A model generated the notes under the pieces. The model was given only the letters and a program-made list of their open reading frames with translations. It was not told where the DNA came from and searched no databases. Of a DNA stretch of 64,000 bases, positions 10,847-23,464 are shown one piece after another; within the stretch, counting starts at the first letter, position 1, and each line of letters begins with the position of its first letter. The position numbers and the translations under genes are program-made. Source of the DNA: Pholis gunnellus (lineage: Eukaryota > Chordata > Actinopteri > Perciformes > Pholidae); assembly GCA_910591455.2 (NCBI GenBank), contig OU342809.1, forward strand, positions 21,260,349 through 21,324,348. Direction: 5' to 3'.

Positions 10847-10922
10847 CCCACTCTCTCTTTCCCTGGGTATTTTACTTTGTTACTCCCCTAATCCCTTAGA
10901 CCTCAAAAGGGGAACGTAACAC
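10847..10922 (+). repeat. Right inverted arm (LTR 3' end)
   Basis: Runs from CACTCTCTCTTTCCCTGGG to GGGGAACGTAACA and pairs with 10303-10376 over about 70 bp. The ending ...AACA is compatible with an LTR 3' terminus. Confidence 0.75.
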
Positions 10923-12401
10923 AGACGTTAGCCAGCTTGCTGGTCTTTCTACTGGTGTTAGTCCATAGGAGCTGTAGCTCCCATTTCGTATAGGCTTCTC
11001 TCTCTAAGAACTGTTGTTATTGGGTTCATTGGGACATGCTTGGAAACTGATGCACAGAGTACAAAACTGTGGCACCGCCAGCCGCCATCTGACTTACAAC
11101 GTTATCTAAGTAAGGACGGCCTCTAAGCTAGGCGAATGGTTACCATGGTTTTTGACAGCTTCTGCTAATGCTACTGCAGTTTTGTAAATGGAGGAGTGAG
11201 CTGAGGGGTAATCAGTTGGTTGCAAACTGCAACCACATCGCTAGATGGCACTAAATCCTTCACAGTGTCCCTTAAATGTCCATGGGCTAGCAAGTGTGAC
11301 TGATAAACAGAATGAATGAATAATTTGCCGTCACCTGAAAAGACAAATGGGTGATTTACCTTCGGCTTGAAGGGTAATATTCTCTGTTTCTTTATGCTTA
11401 TCCTAACACTCACATTAAATTCAAGTCAAGAATGCTGGTCTCTAGAACGGCCACTTAAATACCCTCATGTAGGTTGAGGGACTTTTTCTTTTGCTACAAT
11501 CAGCCAAGGTCACTTTCTGACTTATGTAACGTGCTACTAAATTATTGCACTTTGAGGTACTTAATAGTATGTAAGGTGGAATTTGAAATTGGGTGTTGCG
11601 TCATTTGTAGCCTACTCGAGGGCTTCTGCTTGAGCTATTGTGACTTGGATTGTTCTGTATTTCTACATCACTTTGGACAAAAGCATATTCTAAAGAAAGA
11701 ATAGAAACTTTGGCAAACACAGGGAGACACATTTGTCGTCATCATGTCAGTGTCAATATGTCAGAGATAGGTTTGCTTTTTATTCTGCCAGATGTATTTG
11801 TTAAACAGTACTGCAGCTAACTGCCATTTCAAGTATACTGCTGCTACTGTACTTGGTATGCACCAGATGAAAGGATTATAAACAACAAATTAAATAATCA
11901 ATCAAAAGAGCCAAAAAAAAGAGTTTCATTCAGCTTTGTGAGTGAGTGATCGAACACCTGCTAAGATAATCAGATTGATGGTAGTGTGAGTTATCAGGTC
12001 TTCAACTATGTTGTTCAGCATCATGACCTTGCAGTGTTTCAGTTCATGAAAAGACAAAACTATTTTAGATAATAAAGGTTTGACAGATTTGATATTCAAC
12101 AGTTCTGATACAGTTCTGATATTCAATTTAAATGTTTCCGTCATTGTTGGAAATAATTCAATCAGTGTCGGAAAATATTTGGCTAATACGACCTCTGATC
12201 TTGTGTGTTCAATCCAGATACCGAAATGCTAAAATGGCAAGTTGTGGTGTGGGTCTGTGACTTGGGTTTCTTTGTCGCTGCCTGTGAACCTCACAGTGAC
12301 GGACAGACTCTCCAGAGATTGTCCCAAAATGTTACAAGTTTCCTTTAAGGCCAGAAATTGTCTCTTTTCACAAGTTGTCTTTGGTACTATAGTATGCTGT
12401 G
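10923..12401. other. No recognised gene
   Basis: No repeat boundary, long frame or RNA gene recognised. Confidence 0.4.

Positions 12402-12460
<59 letters not shown>
12402..12460. repeat. (GATA)n microsatellite, about 15 units
   Basis: Uninterrupted TAGA/GATA repeat of about 59 bp. Confidence 0.97.
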
Positions 12461-15400
12461 GTAGAGCTCCACCTCCTAGTGACCTTGTCATCTACTGCAG
12501 AAGAATGACTGGGCAGAAAAACATGACAAAAGAAAGTATGGAGGAGGAGAGATAGAGGGAGGGAGAAATGAAGAGGAGGCGTAGGAAGACGTGTTCATTT
12601 CTTTGAGTGTGTGTGAGTGAGTGTGTGTCTCCTATTCAGTCTTGCTGGCCTTGTGCTTCTCTTATGTGAGCTGAGGGTTGAGCCTTGTGCTCCAATGAAA
12701 AGAACCCATTGGCAAGCAGTGAGCGCCCTGATCCTGTGTATGTCTTTTCTGTGTGTAGAGAGTACACTCACACACACACACACACACACCCACCCACCCA
12801 CAGGTAGGTAGCCTTGGGCTCCTAGGACCCACACACATTGAAGACATACTCGGTCTTTGTTCCTTCCAAACAACTCTATAGAAAAGTAATAAAGACAGGA
12901 GAGCTCTGACAGCCAATTCAGCCATCTCTCCTGCTTATTTTATTTTTTCTCCCTTTCAGTTTTTCATTGCTCCTCACCTTGATAGTCTGTCTCACCTCTT
13001 ATGTGTCTCTGGCTCTGATGAGGATTTTTGTCCGTTTCTATTAGACATTTTCTTCTCTTGGCTTATCTGTTCTTTACTTTGCTTACTCTGGATGTTTGTC
13101 TTTCTGTCTTTTTGTCTGTCTCCTTGTCTTTTTAACATGTACAACCATTTACCATACATTGACACAGGCAATGAGGGGACAACTTGCAACATTCCGTTTT
13201 GTTTTACATTCATCCTCTGTTTCCGGTTTATTTTCTTGTGTTCATCTTGGGTTTTATTTTCCTATTTAAGCTGTCGTTGTCTCTCTCGCTATATATATAT
13301 ATGTGTGTGTGTGTATGTTTCCTCCCTCTGTCTGTCACTGTTTCCTCACTCCAGCTCATGCTGAGTTTGCCTCCAGCCCTCCGTGACTCTCTCTCCCTCT
13401 CTGCCTGTTTTCCTCCCCTCTCTCCTTCGATCTGTTTATTCTCTGCTTGTTTTTCTGGCCTCTACAGCTCTCTCTCCCTCCCCAGCACCCATAGCCAAAC
13501 AGCACCACCTTTCCTCCTTCTCATTTCTACCCCTTCACTCTCTCCCCTTCTCTCTCTTCATCCCGGCTCTCCTCCCACTTTTCTGCTTTAAATCCTTTTT
13601 TTTTATCTCAATCATTCGCCGTGTTTTTTCCCCCCTTTTCCCCTCTCCCTATCAATATCCCGGCAGCAGTCTGTCCTTCTTTTCCACATTTTTTTTTTCA
13701 AACTTTACAACTTGTTTGTATTTCTCCAACGCCTGCGTTCACAAAGTTGTTATGTATTTCTATGTAAAGAGCACAATATCAGTGTGGTACCATAAAGACA
13801 TGTTTCCGAGTGACGTCATTGTGACATGCACATGGTGAGTAGAAAACAGACCACAATAATTGGAAGTATAATATATGAAAATGTTCAATATCCCAAGAGG
13901 GAAACCTCCCTCTTAGCTCAGAGTGCATACTCAGCGATTAGCATGAGTTATCTGGTCAGTACCCTGGATTGTTAATAAGGTGGTGGATTTTTGAAGAGAA
14001 AAACGATTTTAAAGCAGCTGTTTGGTGAACAGTAGCAGCTAATGTTTCATCCTTTTTCTTACATTTTATGTTGCCTTATGTTTTATTTCTATTTACATTT
14101 TTTATTGTTAACGGTGGGAGAGAGAACGACAGCTGCGCTCATTAGTCGCGTTCATCAACATCATTGCCTACAGCAAGCATGATCGGCTGGACTGAAGTCA
14201 CGTGAGAAGAAATATTTTGCTATATGGAAATGAATTTAAATGAAACAGTGCAGACTAAAGCTGTGGATTGTAAGCGTTGGGTGTGGTACACCTTGGACAG
14301 GTCAACACAGTACAGACAAAGAAACGCATGCACGGTCACGTGACCTTAATCGTGTTTATTTTGAGGTCGATGACGGAACAAGTCAGAAAACGCTTACTCG
14401 GATGTGTTGAAGCTCAAGAGCAAGAAATGACCTGCCATGTAATTTGATGTCCCTTATATAACAATTCATATTTTTGAATATCAAAATCTCTTTTCTCACT
14501 GTGTATTTTAGGAGGGAATATGGTGTTTGATGTATTTAAATTAAAACACATCACAAAGGGTTCATGGGACTTTGACCTGCGGTGTCATCTGTTTTTTTTC
14601 TTTTCATCCTGCTGTACTGGGACACAGAGTACTTGTATGCGCTGATGTAAGCTGCAAATATTATGGAGGGCAATACCATTAAAGCACGGGTCTACCGTAA
14701 ACACACAGAGGACATAACACCTGTCAAATCAAGTTGAACTGTGACATGTTTTCCACACAATATGTAGAATATAAATGTTTAAACATGATATTCATTTGTA
14801 CATGCTCATCATCGTCAGTTGCTCTGCTCTAACCTCTATGACTGTTGGGATTTCAAGCTTTCTACATACACCCCAGCAATTCAATCCCCTCGTAAAACTC
14901 TACCCCTTGTTGTGTCTCGAAGTTAGTTGCGTTAGCGGTGAGATACCACAAAACAAGAAGTTCCGTCAAAACTGGGGATTGGAAAAGCTAAACTCAATTT
15001 TGGGGTTGCCAACTTTGCCTTGAAATGTAATTTTCTGTTGAAATTGGAAAAACTGCTTCGATTGATTGAGATGCAAGAAATGTTTCTGACAGCGTATTCA
15101 GTTGTTACATGCCGGCATCTTTAAAAGTTTGAAATGCAGCCACATAGCAGCATGGCTTAAACTGCTCTTGATGCAGAGTGTATCCAGTACTCAATTTCCT
15201 GTGTCAAAAATACATTTGAAGGCAACAAAAGTCTGTGATATTGAGAGCAGCTCCAGGTGTGGTGCATTAATTACCACAGAGGATCAAACACCTGTAGGTG
15301 CCAGGCCTTGAGGACTGGGGGTTAACTGCTCCTTCCAGCAGACATCACAGCATTATTAATGATGGAATGAACTTTGGCCTCGTCAAATACATTAAACCCG

Positions 15401-15580
15401 CCCCTCCCCCTACAAGCACACACTCTGCACCTCCCCTCTTGTTTCATTCTCTCTGTCTCTGTCAGCGTTAAGTGGTCCCTGAGACCCCAGCTAATAGTGT
15501 TCCAATTCTCCTCATGTCTCCATTGGGAAAACCAACCCGTTGTCACTCCCAACTCATCAAATACCGACCACTGCTCATAG
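12461..15580. other. Pyrimidine-rich and simple-sequence DNA, no gene
   Basis: (CA)n 12769-12789 followed by (CCCA)n to about 12801; (TA)n(TG)n 13287-13314; a long CT-rich stretch 13330-13700 that generates open but low-complexity frames; nothing coding accepted. 13840-15580 is otherwise unremarkable. Confidence 0.5.
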
Positions 15581-15605
15581 CCCCCCCCCCCCCCCCCCCC
15601 CCCCC
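15581..15605. repeat. Poly-C tract, 25 bp
   Basis: Twenty-five consecutive C. The opposite strand is a G tract able to form G-quadruplexes. The exact length is liable to sequencing error. Confidence 0.95.
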
Positions 15606-15689
15606 TTTAGAGGCTGTATGCAATGTATCGGGCTTTAAACTAACTCTAGCACTAGTGAAACGCCAGAGAATGTGACAGTATAAAATCCC

Positions 15690-15990
15690 GTCAATCATTA
15701 GTCAAGTTCGTCGTTAATGTCATTGATCATGTGAGTCGCTAGTCACGTAACTCGGTAGTGACGTGAGTTGCTAGTAAGTGATATTAATATGGTGGTTTTG
15801 TTTCGTTGCCTGTACCTAACTTCCTGAAGACGGAAGTTTATTTTGAAAGCCCACTATGCATGTAACAAGCGTATATTGGCACGCCATACCGACAAGTTAC
15901 TAACTGTAGAGGGTACCTAGTGCGTCCATCTCCGATGCCGAGGGATACTGACCAAACGTTGGTCTTTGACGAGTTGGGAGTGAGAATGCG
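15690..15990. repeat. Degenerate 16-17 bp tandem and attached repeat body
   Basis: From about 15697 to 15782 the sequence repeats a degenerate unit such as CTAGTCACGTAACTCG, GTAGTGACGTGAGTTG, CTAGTAAGTGA. The following 200 bp (CTTCCTGAAGACGGAAGTTT onward) resemble interspersed repeat DNA I have seen in teleosts, but no second copy is in this window. Confidence 0.5.
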
Positions 15991-16829
15991 TTGGGGAAAC
16001 AAACCTACAGTTTACACAGTGTTTCACGATGTTGTCAGCCAGGACAAAAGCTAATTCGCTGACAATGATAAGTGTGTTTCATTTAAAGTCCTATTGATCA
16101 GCACAGCTAATTATAGCCATTTGTTCACCTGTTTGTGTGTCTGCTTTAGTCTGTATACAGTGTCTGAGGTGGAGGGCTGTCCATGGCACCCACTTTAGAG
16201 GTAGTGCTTTCTTGTCCTCACTGTTGACCTCAAATATCTGTGCTCAGTCTGTGCACAATCACCACATACCCCCACAACCCATTTTACTGGAAGGAATTAA
16301 ATATCTTCTAAAACATCACGTTTTGAAGATATATTCATAATTGAGACCGTCACCCGTCATTATCAGTAATCTCTGTCAATGAATTGAGATCGATTTTAAT
16401 CTCTTTTGATCCTCTGATGAAGATGCTTTATTCTGTAGGGCATACATGTTGAGTTGAACCAATACTGGATTTTTAAAACCAAAACAATACCAATATTGTA
16501 GAATTAAAATGTTTACAATATATCTGCCTTTTTTTTTATTACACACATAACATTTACACACAATTTATTTGTAACTAAGATATGTATTAAGCGCGACATT
16601 TTACAGTTAAAAAAAGTTGTCTCTCTCTGTGTAACATCCAACCAACATCCAAAAATACAAAGTTAGTTAGTACGTACAATAGCAACTATGTTTCAGTCTT
16701 CTGAATCACTGCCCACATCTCATATTCTTTCAGTGATTCAAATCGCTTCCTTTTTCCTTTTCCGCGCCAAAGAAAAACGCGTCACTCAGCTAGCAAGATT
16801 CCAAATTTGGATGTAATTAGAGTTTCAAG

Positions 16830-17310
16830 TCAACTTACAGACTGAAAATGGCAGCAGCTTGTCGAAAATAGAAACAATAATTAAAGCGGGTACAAAAGCT
16901 TCATCACCAATTTTTATATGTTCAAGCATTACTTCTACTTTTATGTTGGGGCTTTGAGGCCAATTTGACATAGTGGCCAAAACTGAGGAATTACAACTTT
17001 CGGGTCAATCATGTGATGCCATTGGGCCCAAAAAGACTTTTCCCATCGACTTACATTGGGAAAGAGACTAACAGTCTGTAACTCAACGGATATTTTTTTT
17101 TAGTTAAATCAGTATGAACACTTGAATAGCCCTTAAATCATTAGGTCCTAAAAGTTGTAAAATGCATCAATGGGCCATAAGGTCCGGGTAATTATATACT
17201 CTGAAGTAAATCTGTTTTGGCTTCGTGTGACACTAAGCCACTTAAACAGGAATGAACGGGGCCCCGCCTCCAACCCTGTATCCACTTCTCTTAATACATC
17301 CATGGTTCAA
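16830..17310. repeat. Interspersed repeat (GGGGCCCCGCCTCCAAC family), copy 1
   Basis: The distal part (ATACTCTGAAGT ... GCCACTTAAACAGG ... GGGGCCCCGCCTCCAACCC) matches 39254-39350 in the same orientation and order. The body includes ATCGACTTACATTGGGAAAG. Left boundary uncertain. Confidence 0.6.
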
Positions 17311-20300
17311 GGTAACACTGATGGGTTGCCATGGTTTTGGTATTGAGCACAACTGATCCTCATCACAGCTCTCACCTGCCCTCTGCTTTTCCTCTTATTT
17401 CTGTTTTTCTCTTCTCTTTCTGCTCTTCTCTGTAAAGGCAAAAACACAATAGAGATACACACAGATCATGTCTGATAGAATGCAGATGAAAAATACATGG
17501 TGCCATTGGCATAGCCGAGATATCAGGATGAGTAATACTTTCATCGGGTTTTTGTAGAGCCCAAATTATTCACAGAATAAATAGGATCCATTGATCCAGC
17601 GCCCAGACACAAGAGAGTTCTGTTGACTTTGATGTTACTGTGACAAACACGTCAAAGGGTCCGCCCTAGCATAAGTTCAGTCAGGAAGACTATTCTCTTG
17701 TAGTTTATTTCTCATACATCTGCCATTCACTCCTCAGGCATGCTCACTTATAATTTCCTTGCTGTCAATCATGATATCAGCTGTTTAGATGAGCTGGTCT
17801 CCTTTTATCCAACAGCACAACGAAACAATTACATTGTTAGCCTATCATCTTGCTTCTGTCTCTTTTTAAATATGATTGTCTCTCTACCTTCAGTACGTTC
17901 ATCCTGCTGTTACGCACCCCTCCACCTCCCCATCACCGCCCAGTCTTTGCAGATCCGTCAGCTTCATCAACCCACTATTCTATCAGCCTCATCAGCCACC
18001 ACCACCACCACCAGTGTCTACCCCGATTACAAATCTCCCTGTAGAGTCCAAGTGCCAAAGACTCTGTCAAGACTTTATCATCACATATCATTTGTTAATA
18101 ATAAACAATTATCTTTTTTTCATCTCACTTGTCTATCCTGATTGAAATACAGGTGCCTTTTAAAATGATGTCTGAGCTTCTGGACACATCTCAAACTGAT
18201 TGACTGACTGACATCGTTATCCCTGGAGCCACACCACTAGCGTGGCTAGAAATGTTGTAGTATACACACCCCTAACTCTGAGGTGCAGGATATAACACAC
18301 ATAAGACATGGTACGCAAATTAAAAGTAGAGTGGTGTACAAGCTACTAGATGCACCTTTTGGCAGGGTCTCCATTACATGATGTTGGTAGACAAAGGGTT
18401 AACCAAACAGGCTCCTTTGGCAGGAGAGTAAAACATGTTGTGTTTTTGTCAGGTCTGGTGTAGGGCTGGCGTGTAACATTCAGTCTTTGGCTGGGGCAGT
18501 TGTCTGTGTCCTTTGATCTAAGAGATTGGCAGAAGCATGTGTTTTGGCAGAAGAAAAGTGGGGTAGACCAAAGAAAGGAACAAGGAAAAGGATCTTGTTG
18601 CCATGTATGCAGAATGAAGGGGGGGGACCAGGATGTTTGGCAGGTGTGTAAAGACGATGAGGGTCTCTTAGCCAATTCTGTAGCGAGGTCTCCTAACAGG
18701 ATGACAACTTAATGAATGGAGCTTGTTTCTTCCCCTGAGGAGATTAATGAGATGAGGTCAAAGTGTGGAAGGCCTTTACCCTTACATATATGTATGGATA
18801 CTCTGCGACTACATACTTTCAACACATGAAGTTAGACGCACTAATGCACATGTGGCTTATAGTCGAAGAGCAACTACCTGAGCAGGCATCAGCTACTGGT
18901 CTAAAAGCTGAACGTGCATGGTACTTTGATTTTTGCCAAAATCTCACTATTTAATTAAAACACTACTGCCACTAACCACCTCATATTTGCCTATACTGAT
19001 TCGGACTCGTATGCGAGACTTGATGGATTTAAGTAAGAATATCTGGGTAAGCCAACCAGAGGTAGAATATGGCGGGTCATGGTTGGAAAAAACAAAACGT
19101 GACCGCAATGTCATGTTGCATTCGGAGAAATGGGCTTTCAGTCCAAAGGGAAATGTTTTGGACTCTTGGGGTTTCGGAATAATGGTCTGTCGGAACAATT
19201 GCATGGCACCATCTGTCCGTGCCGAAAATATGCTGGTGAATGTCTGTGGTAAATCAATGAGTTGATGAGAGTTTAAATAGACGCATCTTGATGTTTATTA
19301 TCTTCAGGCATTGACCAAAAAAAACTTTTCCACCACATTTCCCCTGCCTCTACATTCTCATGCTCTACTGACTGCGCTTCAGCATATTGTGGACGAAGCA
19401 GGTTACATCCTCCTTGTGCTCACACAGAGGACCTGATTATCATAAGAAGACATCTTCAAAAAATATGGAGATGAAAAGTGCTTACCCACTTCCTGTCTCT
19501 TATGTCTCAACCTGTCTGTCTCTCTCTTTTTTTTCCACCTTTATTAGGTTTTATCAGCTCTCTTCTCTTGCTGTTGTCCTCTTCCTGTTTTGCCCGGGTC
19601 AAGGTTTATGAACGGTGGAACATCTGTTGTGTCATCAAAACTGCGTTCACTCTAGCCAACTGTCTTATTTCCCTCACCCTTTCAAAGAGAAACATTCCTC
19701 CTTGACGGAGGATAATGTAATGAAAACACGCCTCTCTGAGTGACCTTGAGGATGAAAGATTGCAGCGCCACAGAGTTCTTTCGCGAGGATAAAATCCCAT
19801 TCAGCTCAATTCAATATTTAGTTAGACAGAGTTTAGTTTAAGGTGCTTTCTTGACGTTCAAAGCACAAACTGCCTCATCAAGAAAACATATAGACCGAAG
19901 AAATAAGTATGGATGACGAGTTGTGAAGATGATCATCCTTATTTCTATATGATGTTCTGCCTAATTAGTAAATTGAATAGATGTGAAATCAAGCAGCCAC
20001 GCTCACGTCAAAGGACATTTTGACCTTTAAGACTCTTACAAATTGTCAAACTGTCTATCATCCTCATCCTTGAGCAAGGCACTCTCCAAACGCGTCTATG
20101 CGCCCTAATGTGTGCGCATGTGTTTATTCTGGGCCTGTGTAAGTGTAAAATAACTATATATCAGTGAAATAATTGAAGGGAAAAGTTTACAAAAGACTTT
20201 TCTCTGACTGATTTATTTGAAATGTACATTTGATAATATATAAACTCAATATTTTCCTTTAAATGTTCATCCCTGATACAAAGGATGCTCTCTTGTAAGC

Positions 20301-20358
20301 ACCCTGCCCTTCTGTGGCCGGTAGGAAAAATAATCATCTTCTGCCTCCACCTCAAACT
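17311..20358. other. No recognised gene
   Basis: (CCA)n run at about 17997-18013; a short shared segment at 18219-18250 (see 4856-4890); a frame of about 110 codons at 18933-19265 without family motifs, not accepted. No RNA gene seen. Confidence 0.4.
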
Positions 20359-20388
20359 CCCGCTCTCTCTCTCACACACACACACAGC
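20359..20388. repeat. (CT)n(CA)n microsatellite
   Basis: CTCTCTCTCT followed by CACACACACACACA. Confidence 0.9.
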
Positions 20389-20629
20389 TGTTTCTGTACC
20401 ACAGGTGTTAGGGCTTTGCCAGAATTATACTATCAATTCCAGGAGCTCTCATCGATACTGGATTGCCTGTATGTGCAAACCTGTGTGACCATGTGTGTCA
20501 GAGAATGATAGAGAGAGAGATTAACCCGTTGTCTCCTTCTTTCACTGTCTCTCTGTCTTTTCATCCATCTCTATCTCTCCTGGGCTGCAGTTGATTCTTT
20601 TAATGGAGAATTCAAACAGACCACCCCCG

Positions 20630-20644
20630 CCCCCCCCCCCCCCC
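20630..20644. repeat. Poly-C tract, 15 bp
   Basis: Fifteen consecutive C within a C-rich stretch. Confidence 0.9.
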
Positions 20645-20969
20645 GCCTCCTTTCTTCCTTTCTCTCTCTCTCATTTCCCAGCCTGTCTCCTTTTTATTCT
20701 GTCATCTTTCTCTATCTCTTTCTTTTCTGCCTCCCTCCTTCTCACCTGCCAAAGTTATCACAAAGCGTTTTTTTCTCCTCTCTGTTGTGGCGGCGGTGTT
20801 TCTGATCAATGCGATGGAAAGGCCAGAGAGAGGGAGGGCAGGAAGGGGATGAGGGGAGACGGAAAGCGGTAATCGAGAGAGGGGGGAAAGAGCGAGAAGG
20901 TGGATTATTTTTTTTTTGTCTACCTTCATTCCTCAATCTATTCTTTTTCTCCAACAATGTTTCTTTCAG

Positions 20970-21124
20970 CCTCGCCGGCCCTATGCCCCCTGAGAGACGG
21001 AAAGTGCCAAACCAACAAACTGTATGTCAGTCGTCCCGTCAGCAATCCCTCTGCAGGAGAGAAAGAAAGGAGAAAATAGAAGAGAGGGAGAGCAAAGGAT
21101 CCAAGGAAGAGAATAGACAGCAAG
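20970..21124 (+). CDS. Candidate exon, function unknown
   Basis: A good acceptor (TTTTTCTCC...TTTCTTTCAG ending 20969) is followed by 155 bp open in one frame. ATG at 20983 starts MPPERRKVPNQQTVCQSSRQ, and the frame then becomes Lys/Glu/Arg-rich (KEKIEERESKGSKEE). A donor-like CAAG|GTAGAG follows at 21124/21125; if unspliced, the frame stops at 21168. Purine richness alone tends to keep a frame open, so this is weak. No domain was recognised, no membrane segment or signal peptide is present, and no compatible neighbouring exon was found. Confidence 0.2.
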
Positions 21125-21168
21125 GTAGAGAAGACATGGAAGGAGAAAGCAACAGAAAATGGATTTGA

Positions 21169-22529
21169 AGAACAGGTTGTTTTGATGCACCCTCATCATC
21201 AAAGGATAATTGTGATTTATTACTTGGATGGAATTGTTTGCGTGTTAATATATCTACTAAATATTTATATTATATTTCATTATTTTTCTTAACCAGGGAT
21301 ATAAGCTTTCTTATCATGGCTTTTGTAAAAGGGTTGTAGGATAGACCATACTGTACCTGAGTATCCCAAATGTTTAAGTTATGGGTTGACATCCGAATGG
21401 AGGAGACTGTTAGCTGCACTTCACAGGATCACACACTCACCACATCTGATTTTCATTTTACATTGGTTGCTGAAAAAAGTACAGAACCGGCATGTGGTCA
21501 CATCTAAGTTTGCGCCAGTGTCCAGTCCCACAGGCAACAAATAATTATAGTAATTTGGGTGAACATCGCAATTATGGAGGATGTCAGGGGGATATGAAAC
21601 CCTGTTCTCTGCAGCTGTTATGATGTATTCTGACAAGACATATTTTACATTAAAAATGTCAATATGTAGAACATTGCACGTAAACCCAGACAGTATAGAT
21701 GGATGGATAGAGAGATAGAGAGAAATCAGGAAGTGACTCATACCAGTTAGTCATCTAGCCTTGTGGTTTCTCTATTAAACATCAAAATGACCCGACTAAC
21801 CAATCAATTTAGTGACATTAGCACAGTGATTAACCAGCAGCTTGCTACCAGGCTGCACCAGCGGCGTCTCTAGATGAGGACGCATGTCTGTACGAGCACA
21901 GACGGGTAAATTAGTGTCTTTTTTTTTTCTTTCTGTAGCTTCACAGAGTTATCACTTGTGTGTGTTGGCGGTTAAGCGGGCGTGCTGCTATGACCCTGAG
22001 TCTGTGAAAGACTGCTCCGTCTCCTTCCCTCTTACCTTTTAAGTGCGTTGATTTTGTGAAAATTTGACACGTTGCCGACACGTCCCATCCACGTGAAAAC
22101 AATAATGTTATCAACTCTGTGACTTCAGATGTAAATTTCACGTTGTTGGCTCCTCTGGCCCCCTACACCGCGTCATGGTGGCTTTTTGCAGGTTGCATCC
22201 TCAAGACATGTGGTTTGTTTTTTTGCCACATCATACACTGACTTTGTGTATACAAGACATCCTGAGCTGGCCTATAATCTTTCCTGTCAATGTCTCCTCA
22301 ATAAACTCTTAGGACGTATTTCTCCTCTCGTTCTATTAGTGAGTGAGAATGAATTCTGGTCAAAACGAGGAATTAAGGATTCTGTCATCTCCCCCCTCCT
22401 CCTCCACACGACTGGCCAGAATGGTCCAGAAATGTCATGTCCTGCTGCTAATGAGGTGGGAGTGTGTATGGGTGTGTGCAAGGCTAAGAGGAGTTTAAGG
22501 CTTGCATGTCTGCAGAAGGTGAAGTGAAT

Positions 22530-22530
<1 letters not shown>
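21169..22530. other. No recognised gene
   Basis: AT-rich DNA with nothing recognised. Confidence 0.4.

Positions 22531-22565
<35 letters not shown>
22531..22565. repeat. (CA)n microsatellite
   Basis: About 17 uninterrupted CA units. A second shorter (CA)n lies at 22642-22662. Confidence 0.97.
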
Positions 22566-22567
<2 letters not shown>

Positions 22568-22744
22568 ACATTTAGCACAATTTTGTTTCAGTGTCTGGCC
22601 TTCAGACTGCCATGTCCTTATTCTCGCTCTCTCTCTCGCTGACACACACGCACACACACACAGAATTCTGTACTCCTTTGCCTTACCTTCTCTCACACAC
22701 CCTTATATTTTCTGTGAATTATTCTTTTTACTTGTTACTTAAAG

Positions 22745-23464
22745 CTAGAGAGGGGGTGTGGCTTATCGCCCTGGAAGCCTTTATCAACTAAACCATTTAT
22801 TTATTACACTAAACGTCTTCTTTTCTGGATTTATAACATCATCTGGAGGCGCTCCGTGGATTTCATCGAGGTGTATTCCGTGTCTAGCAAGCCACACGTC
22901 TGCTGGTTTACTGCAGCTGTACGAACCCAAAATACACAGATTTTGCTGGGATTTAACTGCAATAAACGGACAAAAAGTGATGCCGAAATAACTACGTAAT
23001 GATGCCGATTTGTAAAAAGTTTGAATTCATGTTTTGGTAATTCTCTCCGCAAGACGACAAGCAAATAACTGTTGAATCGTTCGGTGCTATTCTATGCTAA
23101 TATTGTAGCAGCTCCATCGGCGTAAATACGCCAGCGTCTTTTTCATTATTTGTACCATATGGTTTACACACATACATTAGTACACATAGTTTCGTCCGGT
23201 CTCTGCTAATATGAGGTGTCGTAGAGCTCTGGGTGCTACAGTATTTGTTTCCTGATTCAACAACGGCAGGACGTCAGTGATGACAGGAGGAGCATCTCAA
23301 CGCTGATAGGCTATCGTGCCACAGCATCACGTGATTTTTTTCGCCCGAGTTGAACATTTTAAATTTGCATCAATCGTGCCACGCCATCGCGAATACGCGC
23401 CACTCCAGTCTCATCGCGTCTGTGCATAGACTTTGTATGTAGCCATTGTGAATGCAAAGAGGGT
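22745..23464 (-). mobile_element. TIR element related to 61447-62402, truncated copy
   Basis: In reverse orientation it matches most of the 61447-62402 element: GTGGCTTATCGCCCTGGAAG, CTAGCAAGCCACACGTC, TTTAACTGCAATAAACGGAC, GATTCAACAACGGCAGGACG, GATAGGCTATCGTGCC, and near its end AGACTTTGTATGTAG with TGTGAATGCAAAGAGGG. The terminus that should read like AGAGAAAGGTGC is missing at one side and degraded at the other. No intact protein. Frames shared by the two copies differ at many amino-acid-changing sites, so they are not under protein selection. Confidence 0.8.

Noticed and set aside
13184..13838. Overlapping frames of 135 and 151 codons
   Set aside because: CT-rich simple sequence read as Ser/Leu/Pro; no motif and no splice structure that fits.
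18933..19265. 110-codon frame
   Set aside because: No family motif, no convincing splice sites, and ordinary for AT-moderate random sequence of this length.
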